DNA from: Ustulina deusta
Taxonomy: Eukaryota; Ascomycota; Sordariomycetes; Xylariales; Xylariaceae
NCBI GenBank assembly: GCA_023159155.1
Contig: JAJNNX010000013.1
Coordinates: 186,001-250,000 of the forward strand
Reading direction: 5' to 3'
DNA length: 64,000 bases
Positions 12,280 to 23,691 of the stretch are shown here, piece by piece. The notes under the pieces were generated by a model. That model was not told where the DNA came from. It made no database searches and saw nothing but the letters and a program-made list of their open reading frames with translations. The first letter of the stretch is position 1. The number at the start of each line of letters is the position of its first letter. The position numbers and the translations under genes are program-made.

Positions 12280-13875
12280 GGTGAGACTCTCGGTAGCAAA
12301 GGCCCGTAGACGATGGGCTGGGGAGAGAACGGGTTCTTCGGCAACACAGTCGCAGGCAAGTCATTTGTAACATTTGAAGGTGGCATCGACTGTGATTGGG
12401 AGGCAACTCAATGGGAAGGGAGAGGCTGAGTGAAAATAATCAGGTGTAGTGGTAGACGCCTGGTCGACGTATATCGCCAAGGCGCAGACCCCCCCATGCG
12501 AGAGATAGAGAGACAAGGCAAAGCAAGCAGGCCGCACACAACAGGCAAGCACAGAATACGACTCTCCCAACAGGGCCGGGTAGGGGTAGGACGCTCAGGG
12601 AGGGTATGGAAGAGTCACCAGAGGCTCAAAAGACGCGCGCAAGGGTAGGCAGGCCAAGCGCGCGTCTCTGGGAGAGAGCCGGGGGAGAAGCGAATATGGA
12701 TCAACTCTACCTGAGGGACCGGGGGCGTAGACTGTGGACAGCACAAGGAGCGTAACAAGCATGTATGTAAGTATTGCAGGGCCGGCTAAGTAGTACAAGA
12801 CAACGGGTAAAGAACGAAACGAGGGCCAGCGAGGGTCGCGCAGGGCACTGTTCAGTACGGAGACGGCCCAAGGATTGGTAAGGTACTATTAGGCAGTACC
12901 GGGGAGGGAATACCCAAGGTCAGTCAGTAGCGCAGGGTTGCGCTGCGCCTACAAGGATGGGATACCTGCGCACCCGGAAACAAGGTGAGCCGCGTGGGAG
13001 GGAGGTGTAGCTGTCTATGTACATGTATGGCTGTTGGGTTGTTGGACCGTTTGGGAGGCCGGGCTGAGAGGAATGGGCCACAGACGTTGGACAGGACGCC
13101 GCGCCGGTGCTGTTGGCCTCCAGGGAATGATGTGGAATAATGTAAAATTGGCAAGGTTGACCGAGGGATCAGGGCGTTTTGCACGGCCTAGGGAGATACC
13201 TAGACTAGCTGCCGATTCCGTCTGGGCTCGGAATTGGAGCTTGGAAGCTTAGATCCTCTGGGAACCAAAGCACCCTGGTGGACTAACACCACATAACAAC
13301 ACACTGATATAGATATAACAGGCAGGCAACCAGCCAAACAAACAAACAAGCAGGCCGAGAGGTAGGCTGGAACCCAAGCCTGGCGGGCAGACGAGCAGAT
13401 GCATAAATAGGCAGAGACAGGCAGAAGCAGAATGAGGGAACCAAGGGGCCGGTATCTGTGTCGTAGACCAGGTTGCCGCACAACGAGGCCGGGTTTCCAG
13501 CGGCGAATGAGCGGTGCTGGTGTAAGACAGGTAATGGCGAAAAAAGAGATGTTGCAAGACAAGGTTGGCTTCCTATCAACCCCAGATTCCCCATAGCGGT
13601 AGCCATGTATTTCTGTCCACCACCTATTAACCGAGCATTGGCTGTTCGCGATTCGCCATTCGTCGATTCGCCACCTGCCATTCAGCTTCACCACATGCAC
13701 TTTGCACTTGACACGGGACGGGCATGTACCAGCTAGCGGCAGTGCAGCAGCAGTGGAGCACCCTGGCCAGGGCAAGTAAGTAGATACCCGCGGTAGGCAG
13801 CGTGTGATGAGTCCACGCAAACCAGCAGGACCTAAGCGTCAGTGACCTACAGAGGAGAACAATAGAGCAGAGTAG

Positions 13876-13899
13876 AGGCGTGCAGGCGTGCAGGCGTGC
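13876..13899. repeat. (AGGCGTGC)3 tandem repeat
   Basis: Three perfect 8-bp units in the intergenic region upstream of the AT-hook gene, followed by a degenerate CGCGTGC. Confidence 0.85.
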
Positions 13900-16266
13900 C
13901 GCGTGCACCATTGGGACCGCCTTCCAGCTAACAACGTGGAGGTCATCTGCTGCCGAGCGAGGATACCTACCTAACTGCCCAGTGATGCTCGGATGCATAT
14001 CATTGCAACCACCAAGAATGGCAACAAGCAGCTGAATGGTCAACCCATGCAGCCTCTTTCTGCCATGCAGATGCGCCCTACAAACACACGCTCCCTGGCA
14101 GTAAGCTAATTTCGCTGACCACTTAGACAAATCGGGTCGCCTGACTGGCCCGATTATCCATAGCATTTCCATGTTCCACAGGCAGTGGTCCTTTAGAGAC
14201 GGAGCTGTCCACACCACCAACCGTACTAGGAATAGGGAGTATGACATCGACCGAGCGCTGCTTTGGTATGGTATGGTACGGCATGGTCAGAAGCACCCAG
14301 GTATGGGAGTGAGGCCCCAAAGCCGGCATCATACCGAGGATTACACCATCTTCTAGTGGGGTATAATCCAGAGATGAGACGATTTGAGCAAATGTTGGTC
14401 TGAGAAACCATTAGCCTCTCTGCACGACCAAAGACATCGAATTGAGCACAAAGAACCTGACAATTCTCATTGGCCATAGCCGCACTGCTTCGCTGGCCCG
14501 CGATCTCACAAGTCGCAAGCGGTGGCGGTTGAGTGGTCAATATTCACTGGAGCCCTCGCCAATCAGGCACTGGGGTCGCCTCCACGAAATGCTCATCTAC
14601 CTATGGGGGAATAAGCACAGATCACGAGTTCGTTGTCTGACAAGAACCGGAGCCGCAACATCCCTCGGTGGTGTTCCATCTTGAGCTTCTGCCATAAGTG
14701 ATGATATATGAGAGACACATCCGGGACACAAGTTCTCGACGAACAACAAGGTTATGGAGGCTTCTGTCTTTGAAGAATGCAATGCAAACACTTTTTCGGG
14801 AACCCCATGACTCGGACTCCCTCCTCTTATATATGTACGTATATAAGTAGATCTGTCGCTAATGCCAACTCACATACCGCTTTTTTTCGCCGAGATTTCA
14901 AGTCTGTCCATGCATGTTGAGCTGGCATCTCCCCATAGGGCCCACAAGCATGTACAATTTCTCATAGCTACTATTTACTACCGACGTACACTGACGCAAG
15001 GGCAGCCACCCTTGTGTGGTGCCGGCAAGCGATCACGAGAACGCCGTGCGGAATTGGCTACTCGCTCGGCTTCGCCTGTGTGCAGCTGCCGGTCTGGACA
15101 TTCTGGACGCAACACGGGCCGACGTGCTGCAGTAGAGTATCATTGCAATACCCTGTATATTAAGCATTGCGCGCCGACTTTGTGTTGTGTAAGCCGAGAT
15201 CTTGTTTCATCACGTCTGTTGGTTCTTGTTGTTCTGAGGATAAAGCGGGCATTGATTGAGCATGTTACACAATCGGGAGAGGTTGTCAGCAAAGTCAACC
15301 TCGCTCTCTACCTCATAGTCTCACGAACTTCAAAAGACGACCTGCCTTTGTCTAAACTACTTGGTTTTCTTATAGTAACTGCTAGGACAGGGAGAGCAAA
15401 GCAGGCACCTTCACGGCCGCCTCGATCGAGATAGATTCTAGAACAATGCCCACCCAACATGGCTAGGCGTATACTGAAGCTTATCAACACTGCATGAAGG
15501 GTAGAAAAATAGACTGCATGGTGTAACAAAGGAATTTGCGAGCGCTGTTGGGGATTTGCGGTTTAAAAGTAGAAATATAAAAGCACTCGTGTGACAGGTT
15601 TATCAAGTTTCCCTTCAAAACTCCGCCGCCTAGTCAACGCATCTGTGCCCAACTTTACCTGCACTGAATGTTGACGGCGTTTCCATGTGTGAACAGCCCG
15701 TAAATCATAGCAAGGCTCAACAGTTGTTGCCCAACAGCCACAATACTGAGGCAAGGTAGATAGATAACCCTCTTGGAGCACATCAACACGAAAAGGATCT
15801 GACCATGTGTGTGCGCGATAATAATAACTGGTGGAAATTCAGTCATGAGGAGACATGCATGTATGTGTATACTCTATTTTCCTTGGTACCGAAGTAAACA
15901 TGCAAACCTCTGAAGGCTCTGCCACTAGGTACCTCACCAAGATGCCTTACGTGGACCTACCTCGCGTCGTCTATCTGTGCCTATGGAACTTCCAAGTTGG
16001 TCAGCTCGTGATGAAGTGCCTAAACAAGTAGGTGGGCTGCTGCGGGGTCCCCAAATTTACGCTTCTAATACCTCTCAGAGTATATCTGTATAAACCCTAC
16101 CATGTGCATCTTGCGAGGCTTTTGCATAGAGCGGAATGACGATGGCTGATTGGCCACTTTCAAACACCTGTTGGTCGAGATGTTACAATCGCCAGTGCTG
16201 GGCCGGCAGTGGCCAATGTCCTCCTCAAATCAGAGGTCCAGATTACCAGTACAGGTACCTACCTAC

Positions 16267-16287
16267 CTAACTAGGTACCTAGGTTAG
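16267..16287. repeat. Near-perfect TAGGTACCTA palindrome upstream of SET2
   Basis: A 21-bp stretch centred on CTAGGTACCTAG reads almost the same on both strands, with one mismatched pair. It lies about 590 bp upstream of the SET2 ATG, next to CCTACCTACC units. It could be a binding site or simply a product of the TAGG repeat family. Confidence 0.75.
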
Positions 16288-16872
16288 ACCTACTGACCTC
16301 TTTTTTTTGCGACAACGGATCCGCGTAGCATCGTCTCTCTCTCTTCTGCTCAACCACGCGCCAGCAAAAGCGACCCACGAATAGAGCGTCGGCGGAGAGG
16401 ATATCTTTCGGGTTACTCTATGTGAAGGCGGCCACTGTCGACAACTCAATTCATTGCAATTGGCACGTCCGTCGGCTTGCAATGTCACAAACTTCAGCCG
16501 CCAGCTAGTTCCCATCATCTGTTCGGTGCTCGCTTCTTCTTCCTCTCTTTATTCCGCCTCCTCGTAGCTTTGGGCCTTCTCTCCGAACACTTCTCTTCCA
16601 CAGCCACTGGCCCGGCCGAACCTCATTCAGCGCCTCTCTCTGTCCTGTCCCTTTTCTTGCTTCTGTTACGCCCTACATGCCCCCAAGGAGCTCCTGGTAT
16701 AACACGACGGTAGTCTTGGACCGTGCATTGGCCGACTAGGGCTGGCCTTTCAATCCACTTCGTGGTACTCATCTTCCTCTGCATCTTCGACTGGTGATCT
16801 CCTTCCATCGTCAGGGGTGCGCACACGTTCCGAAGCCTGCATTTCCTACGACATCAGCCGCCGATCGCCGAG

Positions 16873-19735
16873 ATGGAGGAAGAAGATCATCTCATGGATG
16901 GGTTAGAAGGCCTCAAGGTCGACACGAGTCTGGGTCCCGCATCTGCTACGACGATTAAGAAGGAAGGCGATAGCATGGCTTCAACACCTAATGACAGCAA
17001 AGGCTCTCGATCTGAGAGCTTGTCGCCCGACGACCGAAAGACCCGTAGTGATAGTGCATCAACTCCTGACGGCGTCCAGCCTCCGAAATTATCGCGCAAA
17101 ACCTTGCAGAAACCACGACCTACGGCTCTTCTTACAGACTTGCCAGATGTAACCATCGAATCCTGCGAGCACTTTCAGGTGATACCCGATTGTTTGTACG
17201 GATCCAAGTCGCTTGGCTCGACAGATCACGATTCATTAGACTGCGACTGCAGCGAAGAATGGCGTAGGTGCCCTGTTTGTGTTGGCAATTCTAACCCTGT
17301 GGAGTACTAATGACAATGCTTGGTTTAGGGGATGGTATGAACCATGCTTGTGGGGAAGACTCTGATTGTATCAATCGGGCCACCAAGATGGAGTGTGTTG
17401 ACAGAAACTGCAACTGCGGAAATGAGTGCCAGAATCAAAGGTTTCAGCGCAAACAATATGCCGATGTCTCTGTCATCAAGACGGAAAAAAAGGGGTTTGG
17501 CCTTCGCGCAAACACAGACATCCAAGCCCACGAGTTCATTTTTGAGTACATCGGCGAAGTCATCAATGAGCCTACATTTCGCCGACGCGCAATCCAATAC
17601 GACAAAGAGGGCATTCGGCATTTCTATTTCATGTCATTGACCAAAAATGAATTTGTAGATGCCACCAAAAAGGGTAATCTCGGTCGCTTCTGCAACCACT
17701 CCTGCAACCCTAACTGCTACGTGGACAAATGGGTGGTTGGCAACAAGTTGCGTATGGGCATTTTTGCCGGGCGGAGAATTCAGCTCGGTGAAGAGCTGGT
17801 GTTCAACTACAATGTCGACAGATACGGTGCAGACCCTCAACCCTGTTACTGTGGCGAGTCCAATTGCATCGGTTTTATCGGAGGCAAGACCCAGACGGAG
17901 CGGGCGACTAAACTCCCTGATGCAACTATCGAAGCCCTGGGCATTGATGACAGTGATGGCTGGGATACCGCTGTCGCCAAGAAACCACGGAAGAAAAAGA
18001 TTAGCGAGGATGATGAAGACTATGTTAACAGTGTACAGGCTCGCAGTCTTGACGAAAAGGGAGTCACTAAAGTCATGGCCACACTCATGCAGTGCAAGGA
18101 GAAGTGGATTGCCGTCAAATTATTGCAGCGTATCCAGCGCAGTGACGATGATAGGGTCCGCAATCGGGTCGTGCAAATGCACGGATACCAAATCCTGAAA
18201 ACCGTGCTCAACACTTTCATCGCAGATCAAAATGTTGTTCTCCAAGTTCTGGACATCCTTTACGAATTTCCCCGTCTGACCAAGAATAAGATCGTGGATT
18301 CAAAGATCGAATCCACCATTCAATCTTTGACCAAGTCAGAACACGAGGATGTTGCTACAGAGTCGGCACGGCTCTTAGATGAATGGAGTAAGCTGGAGGT
18401 CGCCTACAGGATCCCCCGAAAGAAACTAGACCCCAATGCACCATCAACCCAGAATTCGCAGTCTATTAGTTCCTTTGAGGAGCGCCGTGGTGCCCGCCCA
18501 GAAGAGCCACCAAAGTCTTTGACCACATTGCCAACCAACACCCCTAAAGGCCCGCGGAGCAATATCCCTCAGCGAAACCCCAACTTCTTCAATGGCTTCC
18601 CGCGTCGCAATCGCCCTCCGCCCCCGGCCCTTCCCGCAGGGTGGTTTGCGACTACTGATAAACGCGGCAGCTTGTACTATTACACGAAGACCGGTGTTAC
18701 AACTTGGCAGAGACCAACAACGCCTGCATCAGATGTTGCTCCCCCGCAACCCAACGGTCCTTCCAAGGCGCAACAAGAACAGAAGACTCTGCAGGACATC
18801 ATCGATTCCCTAACGAAACCCGGTGTTGTGCCCGGCCGCTCCGCGTCACAAACCCCACAACCAACCAGCACCCCCACACAGGAGACTAAGAAAGAAAAGT
18901 GGCGTTCTCTGCCAATTGAAAAGCAAATGAAGATTTATGAGAACACGGTGCGCATGTCCTCTTCTGTCCCCCTTTCGTTCTGGCATGGTATACTGACCCG
19001 TGGTAGCTCTTCCCTCATGTTAAATATGTCATGGACAAGTTCCGGCATAAGCTACCCAAAGAGGATTTGAAGAAGTTTGCCAAAGAAGTCAGCAAGAAGC
19101 TCGTAAGTTCAGATTATAAAAATAATCGTGTTGACGATCCTACTTCAATCACGGAGAAGCAAGAGAGAAAAGTCAAAACCTACGTCAAAACCTTTTTCGA
19201 CCGTGCTGTTCAGAAATACCACGAGCATGAAAAAGAGAAGACGGAACATGCCACGAAAGATCACTTGAAGAATCCGCACCAGCTGGTTACCAATGGAGAT
19301 GACACGCCTATGGAGACGCTTGTGAATAGGGACAATGGGGACGTTACTATGACCGACGATGAAGAAGCAGGAGAAACACCAGGCAGCACTGATCTCAAGA
19401 GAAAGCGTCTCGGAGATGACCTCGTTGGATCCCCCGACTTGACGCCATCTGAAACGCCGTTTCTAAAGCGACTCAAGGAAAACGAGAATGATGCGCCCAG
19501 TCCACCGCCGCCACCACCGCCACCACCCCCAGATAGTGAGGATACGTTCGGTTCTGTCACGACAGAACAAGAGAATGCTCTCGGAGAACAAGATACAGCT
19601 CTTGAGCAGCAAGAGGAGGAACGGCAGAGGTTACGGGAGGAAGAGGCTGCCCTAGAGAGGGAAAACGAGCTTAACATGCTTGAATTCCAGAGGGGTGAAC
19701 TCAAGAATGAGGCGACTAGTGTGATGAGCCATTAG
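16873..19735 (+). CDS. SET2: Histone H3 lysine-36 methyltransferase Set2
   Basis: Exons are 16873-17263, 17329-18947 and 19007-19735 (introns 65 and 59 nt, each with a CTAAT or CTGAC branch site), giving 912 residues. Set2 rides on elongating RNA polymerase II and methylates H3K36, which restrains cryptic transcription. Domains in order: a Ser-rich N-terminus; AWS Cys cluster (about 104-165, joined across intron 1 as CSEEWRDGMNHAC); SET (about 170-292) with [17 protein letters not shown] and ELVFNYN; post-[11 protein letters not shown] (303-310); a helical middle region (about 370-490); a WW domain (about 565-593, PAGWFATT and [11 protein letters not shown]); and the SRI domain (about 671-748), which binds the phosphorylated Pol II C-terminal tail. 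The acidic tail has a run of 11 prolines followed by coiled coil. All catalytic motifs are intact. Without the last intron the frame would lose the SRI domain, so that join is well supported. Confidence 0.96.
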
Positions 19736-20944
19736 TTATGCATTCGGCATATTCTAACGCTGCACATCCATTTGTTTTGCCCCTCTATACTATATAATTA
19801 CTCGTTCTATCTGTTATGGTTGGCTCCAATGCGTGCATTTCCAGGCTGCATTCTCCAATGTGAGGAAGGATAATGATCGCGGCGTTCGATTTCACATTTT
19901 CACCATGGCTTCCAGCTTCCACGCTGTTCAGGACGCAGCTGCCGACTCTATCCGCGCACTATTCACCTACCTATTCATGTATTTATATCCTAGCCGACTA
20001 AACCGCGCATGCCCCACTCCCGGGGGGGAAGAGGCCCATTTGTTCCTTGGACTTGGAGGCCCACTTACTCCGACTTACCCACTATGTCGAGCCAGCGAGG
20101 AAGACCGGCGAGAGCAAACCAGGGAAAGGGGGTATCTGGCAAAGGTAGATGTCTTGTTCGGCAGACACTAGCCCGATTGGCCGAAAACCTTTCGCTCTTC
20201 AACCCCTCCTCGTTGGCTTCTCGCACTCTTCAGGCTTGCTCGCGTGTATTGAGTGCTTGAGAAAGGTTCAAAATATCATGGTGTTCCTCGGGGGGCGAGG
20301 GAAGGGGTCCCCTCGGACAATCAATCATATTGCACACCACGCCTTTTGAGGTGGGGGCTGTGTAGGGCCGGCCTGTCTGCCGGGCTGTTGTTATCGTTGG
20401 TCTGTACATAGCAAACAGCAGCCGCCGCAATTGCAAATACTACAAACGAGTTGTTTGTAAACGTTCAACTGGATTGAAACGCACAATATTAAACACCGGC
20501 AGAAGACGATACAGGGGATAAGATAAGATAAGACAGAAAAAAAGCAACTAACTGCATGGACAACATCAGCAATCTAGTGGTGATAATTGTCAATTCCTCC
20601 AATTGGCAAATATGCGCCTAGATTTGTAATCAGATCTTTCTTCCTATTTATTCCCATTTCCTATTACCATTGCCGGTGTATGCCCGTAGTCGCAGGTATA
20701 ATGCTTCTCGCATCCCCTTCTAAGGTATACTACTTCTTTCTTTCAGATCTGCCCCCTTATGTAGTAGAAACTACCTCCTTCACACATATCTACTCCTGAT
20801 AGGTCAAAAACTTCCCAAACAACTCACCATAGCCTTCCAAGCTAGAAGCAGGTAATTCAATTCGTCAATATCCAATGTCTTCTGCACAAACAACACAAGC
20901 AGAAGATATTCTTTTTCTCCCTCCGCTTTTGCTTTTTCTTCCAT
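19736..20944. other. Convergent 3' region between SET2 and the GABA transaminase gene
   Basis: This 1.2 kb stretch holds the 3' ends of two convergent genes. No gene is supported. It carries a triple GATAAG site at 20517-20532 and AT-rich stretches suitable for polyadenylation (for example ctatataatt near 19790). Confidence 0.7.
20517..20532 (+). promoter_or_regulatory. Three overlapping GATAAG sites
   Basis: GATAAG occurs at 20517-20522, 20522-20527 and 20527-20532. GATA factors such as AreA/NIT2 (nitrogen) and SREA (iron) bind HGATAR. The position is about 415 bp beyond the GABA transaminase stop, a nitrogen-catabolic gene in fungi, but on its 3' side. It may equally be a simple repeat. 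Confidence 0.4.
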
Positions 20945-22547
20945 CTAGCTCGAGATAATCTTCTCCACAGCCGCGAGAAGCAAGTCTGCGTGCTGCTTCT
21001 CGAAAATGAGCATAGGCCGCAGGCGCACGGCGCTGACACCGCTCCCGCCGATGTTGATGCCGAATGTCTTGGCCTTTTTGAGGAACTCGTCGCGGTTCGG
21101 GTTGTCGAAGGCGATGAAGGTGCCCTGGCCCTTGCCGCGGAGGTTCCGGATTTGGTCGGGGTATTTCAGGGCGAGATCCTCCAACTTGCCGAACAGGTAG
21201 TCGCCGACCTTGGCTGTGTGCTCTACGAGACCTAGACGCTGGATCTCGTCGATGATACCTCGGAATAGCAGGGCCCGCGCCGGATCACCCATCCACGTGT
21301 TGAATTGCCGGTAGGGCTTGTTGGGTCGCAGACTCAGGTCCCCGAAGTAGTAGCCGGCCGTCTGCGCCTTTTTGCTGAATGTCACCATGTCTGGGGGTGT
21401 GGGCAGGTCCCAGTGCTCGTGCGCCCAGAATTTGCCCGTGGCTCCCACACCCGTCTGCACCTCGTCGACGATCAGCAGCACGCCATGCTTTTTCGTAATC
21501 TCCCGCAAACCCCGGAAAAATGCGGGCGAGGCGTGGTTGTCACCGCCTTCGGACTGGATTGGTTCCACCACGACGGCACACGGGGGTACATGGTAGTTCT
21601 TGATGAGGTGCTCGACCTCCGCGAGGGAGTCGGCCTCCGCCTGGGCGTTCTCCTCGACATGCTCTTCCAGAGGGTACTTCAGTTGTGGGAATGTAGCTTG
21701 TGGCCAGTCGAAGGCGGGGATGTCCAGTTTGTGAATAGGCTTGGATCGTGTCGTCGACAGCGAACCGAACAGACGGCCATGGAAAGCAGTCTTGAAGGAC
21801 AGGATGGAGAGCTGCGATGCACCGGGACTCTGGTTGTTCATGGATGACTCTAGCTCCTCTTCGGTAAACTCGACGGCGGGACCGCCTCGCTCCTTCTGGC
21901 GTCGCCACATGAAGGCCGCCTTGTACGCCGTCTCATTTGCATCCGATCCAGCCATCGCCGTGAAGACCTGGTTCAGTCCGGGAGGGGCCACCTTAAGGAT
22001 ACCGGTCTCCAGGATGTCGGCCCAATCGTGAGAAGGGAAGTTACCAAGTGCTGGCCGATTGATGATGGCGTTGACCATCTCGGGACTTTCAGCGATCTTC
22101 TTCAAAGCGGGATTGTTATAGCCAATAGGTATGGAGGCAATCTGAGCATATCTTGACGGATATCAGTTCAACACTACACCCCTCATCATAATTGCCTACT
22201 CAGCAGCCAGTCAGAACTTACACGTCAAGTAGTGCATTGCCATCTGGATCTACGATATAATTGCCTATGCTCTTCGTGTAGTCGGCAAGCATGTTCAAGC
22301 TTCGGGTGTCGAAGACCTTGTCCAGCTTGGCGATGATTTCTTTGGACTTAGGGCCGGGTATCTCGGTCTTCAAGACCGGGCCTTCTGGTTCGCCACTGTA
22401 GAAGGTAGAAGCCATTCTAGCACCTGAAACAGCTGCTTGTATCGTCAATGCTGGGGCAACTGTAGATCGAGAAGCCAAGGACACAGCTATCCGCTTTGTG
22501 GCAGAAGAAAGAGGGCGGATGGCACCTCCAAGACGGAACACCGCCAT
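20945..22547 (-). CDS. gatA: 4-aminobutyrate aminotransferase, mitochondrial
   Basis: Exon 1 is 22547-22222 and exon 2 is 22151-20945, joined over a 70-nt intron (GTAAGT donor), giving 510 residues. The enzyme uses pyridoxal phosphate to move the amino group of GABA to 2-oxoglutarate, making succinate semialdehyde and glutamate. It lets the fungus use GABA as a nitrogen source and feeds the GABA shunt. Residues 1-45 are basic and hydroxylated without acidic residues, typical of a mitochondrial import signal. Fold-type I markers are visible: the GSDANETA region (about 177-184), VVEPIQSEGG (304-312), VDEVQTG (337-343) and the PLP-lysine segment TFSKKAQTAG (366-375). Length and order match eukaryotic UGA1/GABA-AT enzymes. 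In Aspergillus the orthologue is controlled by nitrogen and omega-amino acid signals. GATA-like sites lie on both sides here, which fits but does not prove this. Confidence 0.95.
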
Positions 22548-22574
22548 CTTAAAAGGGGCGCGCTGGCGAGTGGC

Positions 22575-22634
22575 GAGGGGGGAGGGAGGGAAAGGGAAGA
22601 GAAGGGAAGGGGAGAGAGGGAAGAGAGGGAAGAG
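22575..22634. promoter_or_regulatory. 60-nt polypurine/polypyrimidine tract before the GABA transaminase ATG
   Basis: All 60 plus-strand bases are A or G, so the coding strand is pure C/T from 28 to 87 bp upstream of the ATG. CT-rich blocks of this kind are common around transcription starts of strongly expressed filamentous-fungal genes. It may also favour triplex structure. Confidence 0.6.
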
Positions 22635-22868
22635 CCGTGGTCGTTGGCTTGGGTTGTGTTGTATTGTGTTGCGTTGTGTCGGAACGTCTACGCCACGCAG
22701 AGGATGGTCAATTGGCTCGCGACAACACGGATTTCGGGCAGAGATGCAGAGACGCTGCTGGAGGAGGACGATGACTGGCAGTCCAGACCACCCGGGCAGA
22801 GAAGGAGGCTTTTATCCGGGATGTTGGGCAGTCCGTCCTGGTGCTGTGTGCTGTGTTTGGTTATGCGC

Positions 22869-22941
22869 CTTATCAAGGATTCCGCACGTGGGGCTTCGAG
22901 CCTGGTCTCGCCAATTGAGAGGTTTTGCGGGGTTTCTTATC
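22869..22941 (-). promoter_or_regulatory. gatA: Candidate GATA-factor sites upstream of the GABA transaminase gene
   Basis: CTTATC at 22869-22874 and 22936-22941 reads GATAAG on the coding strand, about 320 and 390 bp upstream of the ATG. A CCAAT box on the coding strand lies just beyond. The first site fits the HGATAR consensus of AreA/NIT2, while the second is preceded by G and fits less well. Confidence 0.35.
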
Positions 22942-23691
22942 CGGCCGCTGATTGGATCCATGCGGAGCGACGTCAGCGATTCTCGCTGCTAACCGCAGGT
23001 CTGAGCAGTGAGGGACACCGCGAGCCGGTTCATGGCCCACAGTTCTTGCTTTGCTGTGCAGGGGTCCGATCCGGCAGCCAGCCAGGCTGGGCGCAGTACT
23101 ACCGCATTAGGCAATTGCATGCGGATGCAGACTTCTCTATTAGTCCACAGCAGTGTCCAGTGTCCACCGCAAACCCGTGGCTGGCTCTGCTAGTCGGTCC
23201 TCGTGATAGCTGTCCCGAAGTCGGCGTTGTGTCACTCGAAGCTATCGTCAATTTTCACTTTTCGTGTGCTAGCACTCAGTCCGGGTTGCACATCAATTAG
23301 CAAATCGCACATGTGCACAGTCGATCCCGACCAGGTCGTGTCCGGCACTTGCGCGGTTACACGGGGCACAACGCGGGCTGGGGGCCGAATCGTTGCATTG
23401 CATATCCCAGGTATTGTTTCGTCATCCGCGTCCCGCTGGTCCGACTGCAGCGACGTAGGTATTTATTGGATGCTGGTTCTCACTCGCTTTTCAACTCATC
23501 GCGCGTCGGCTCTAGGCATTCTACGTCGGTGGATTGAGTGCAGATGGTGTCATCGACCAAGCAGCAACATCTTACATGTTGGTATCATCCCCCGCTCGCA
23601 TCTGCTCTACCATGGTATCGCCGCCCCGGTTGAGCCCTTCATCAACCCTGCTCGCTACCAACAAGCGAAGCGCGCATATTAAAGTGGCTAC

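Larger units (their letters stand above)
12280..16872. other. Intergenic region upstream of the AT-hook gene and SET2 (4.6 kb)
   Basis: This is the shared upstream region of two divergent genes. Frames of up to 206 codons occur (13200-14247 on minus, 14862-15434 on plus), but they overlap each other, are Cys/Trp-rich and low in domain-like patterns, and look like chance. Present are an AGGCGTGC tandem repeat (13876-13899), GGTATGGTA-type repeats near 14264, a TATATATGTACGTATATAAG stretch near 14829, and a TAGG palindrome at 16267-16287. The last 500 bp before SET2 are CT-rich, as expected for a promoter and leader. Confidence 0.55.
22548..23691. other. Upstream region of the GABA transaminase gene
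   Basis: No gene is supported in this 1.1 kb. It holds a 60-nt polypurine tract close to the ATG, GTTGT repeats at 22652-22679, CTTATC (GATAAG on the coding strand) at 22869-22874 and 22936-22941, and ATTGG (CCAAT on the coding strand) near 22951. These are plausible promoter elements for the minus-strand gene. Confidence 0.6.

Noticed and set aside
13200..14247. Two overlapping 206-codon frames on the minus strand
   Set aside because: They lie in different frames over the same DNA, are rich in Cys and Trp, contain no domain and cover repeat-rich promoter-like sequence, so they look like chance frames.
14862..15434. 190-codon plus-strand frame preceded by a TATA-like stretch
   Set aside because: No domain, poor composition and no supporting intron structure. 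The TATA-like stretch alone is not enough.
19261..19704. 147-codon Ser/Gly-rich minus-strand frame
   Set aside because: Antisense shadow of the SET2 C-terminus; the Gly run is the complement of the Pro run.
21305..21847. 180-codon plus-strand frame
   Set aside because: Antisense shadow of the GABA transaminase gene, whose motifs are unmistakable on the other strand.
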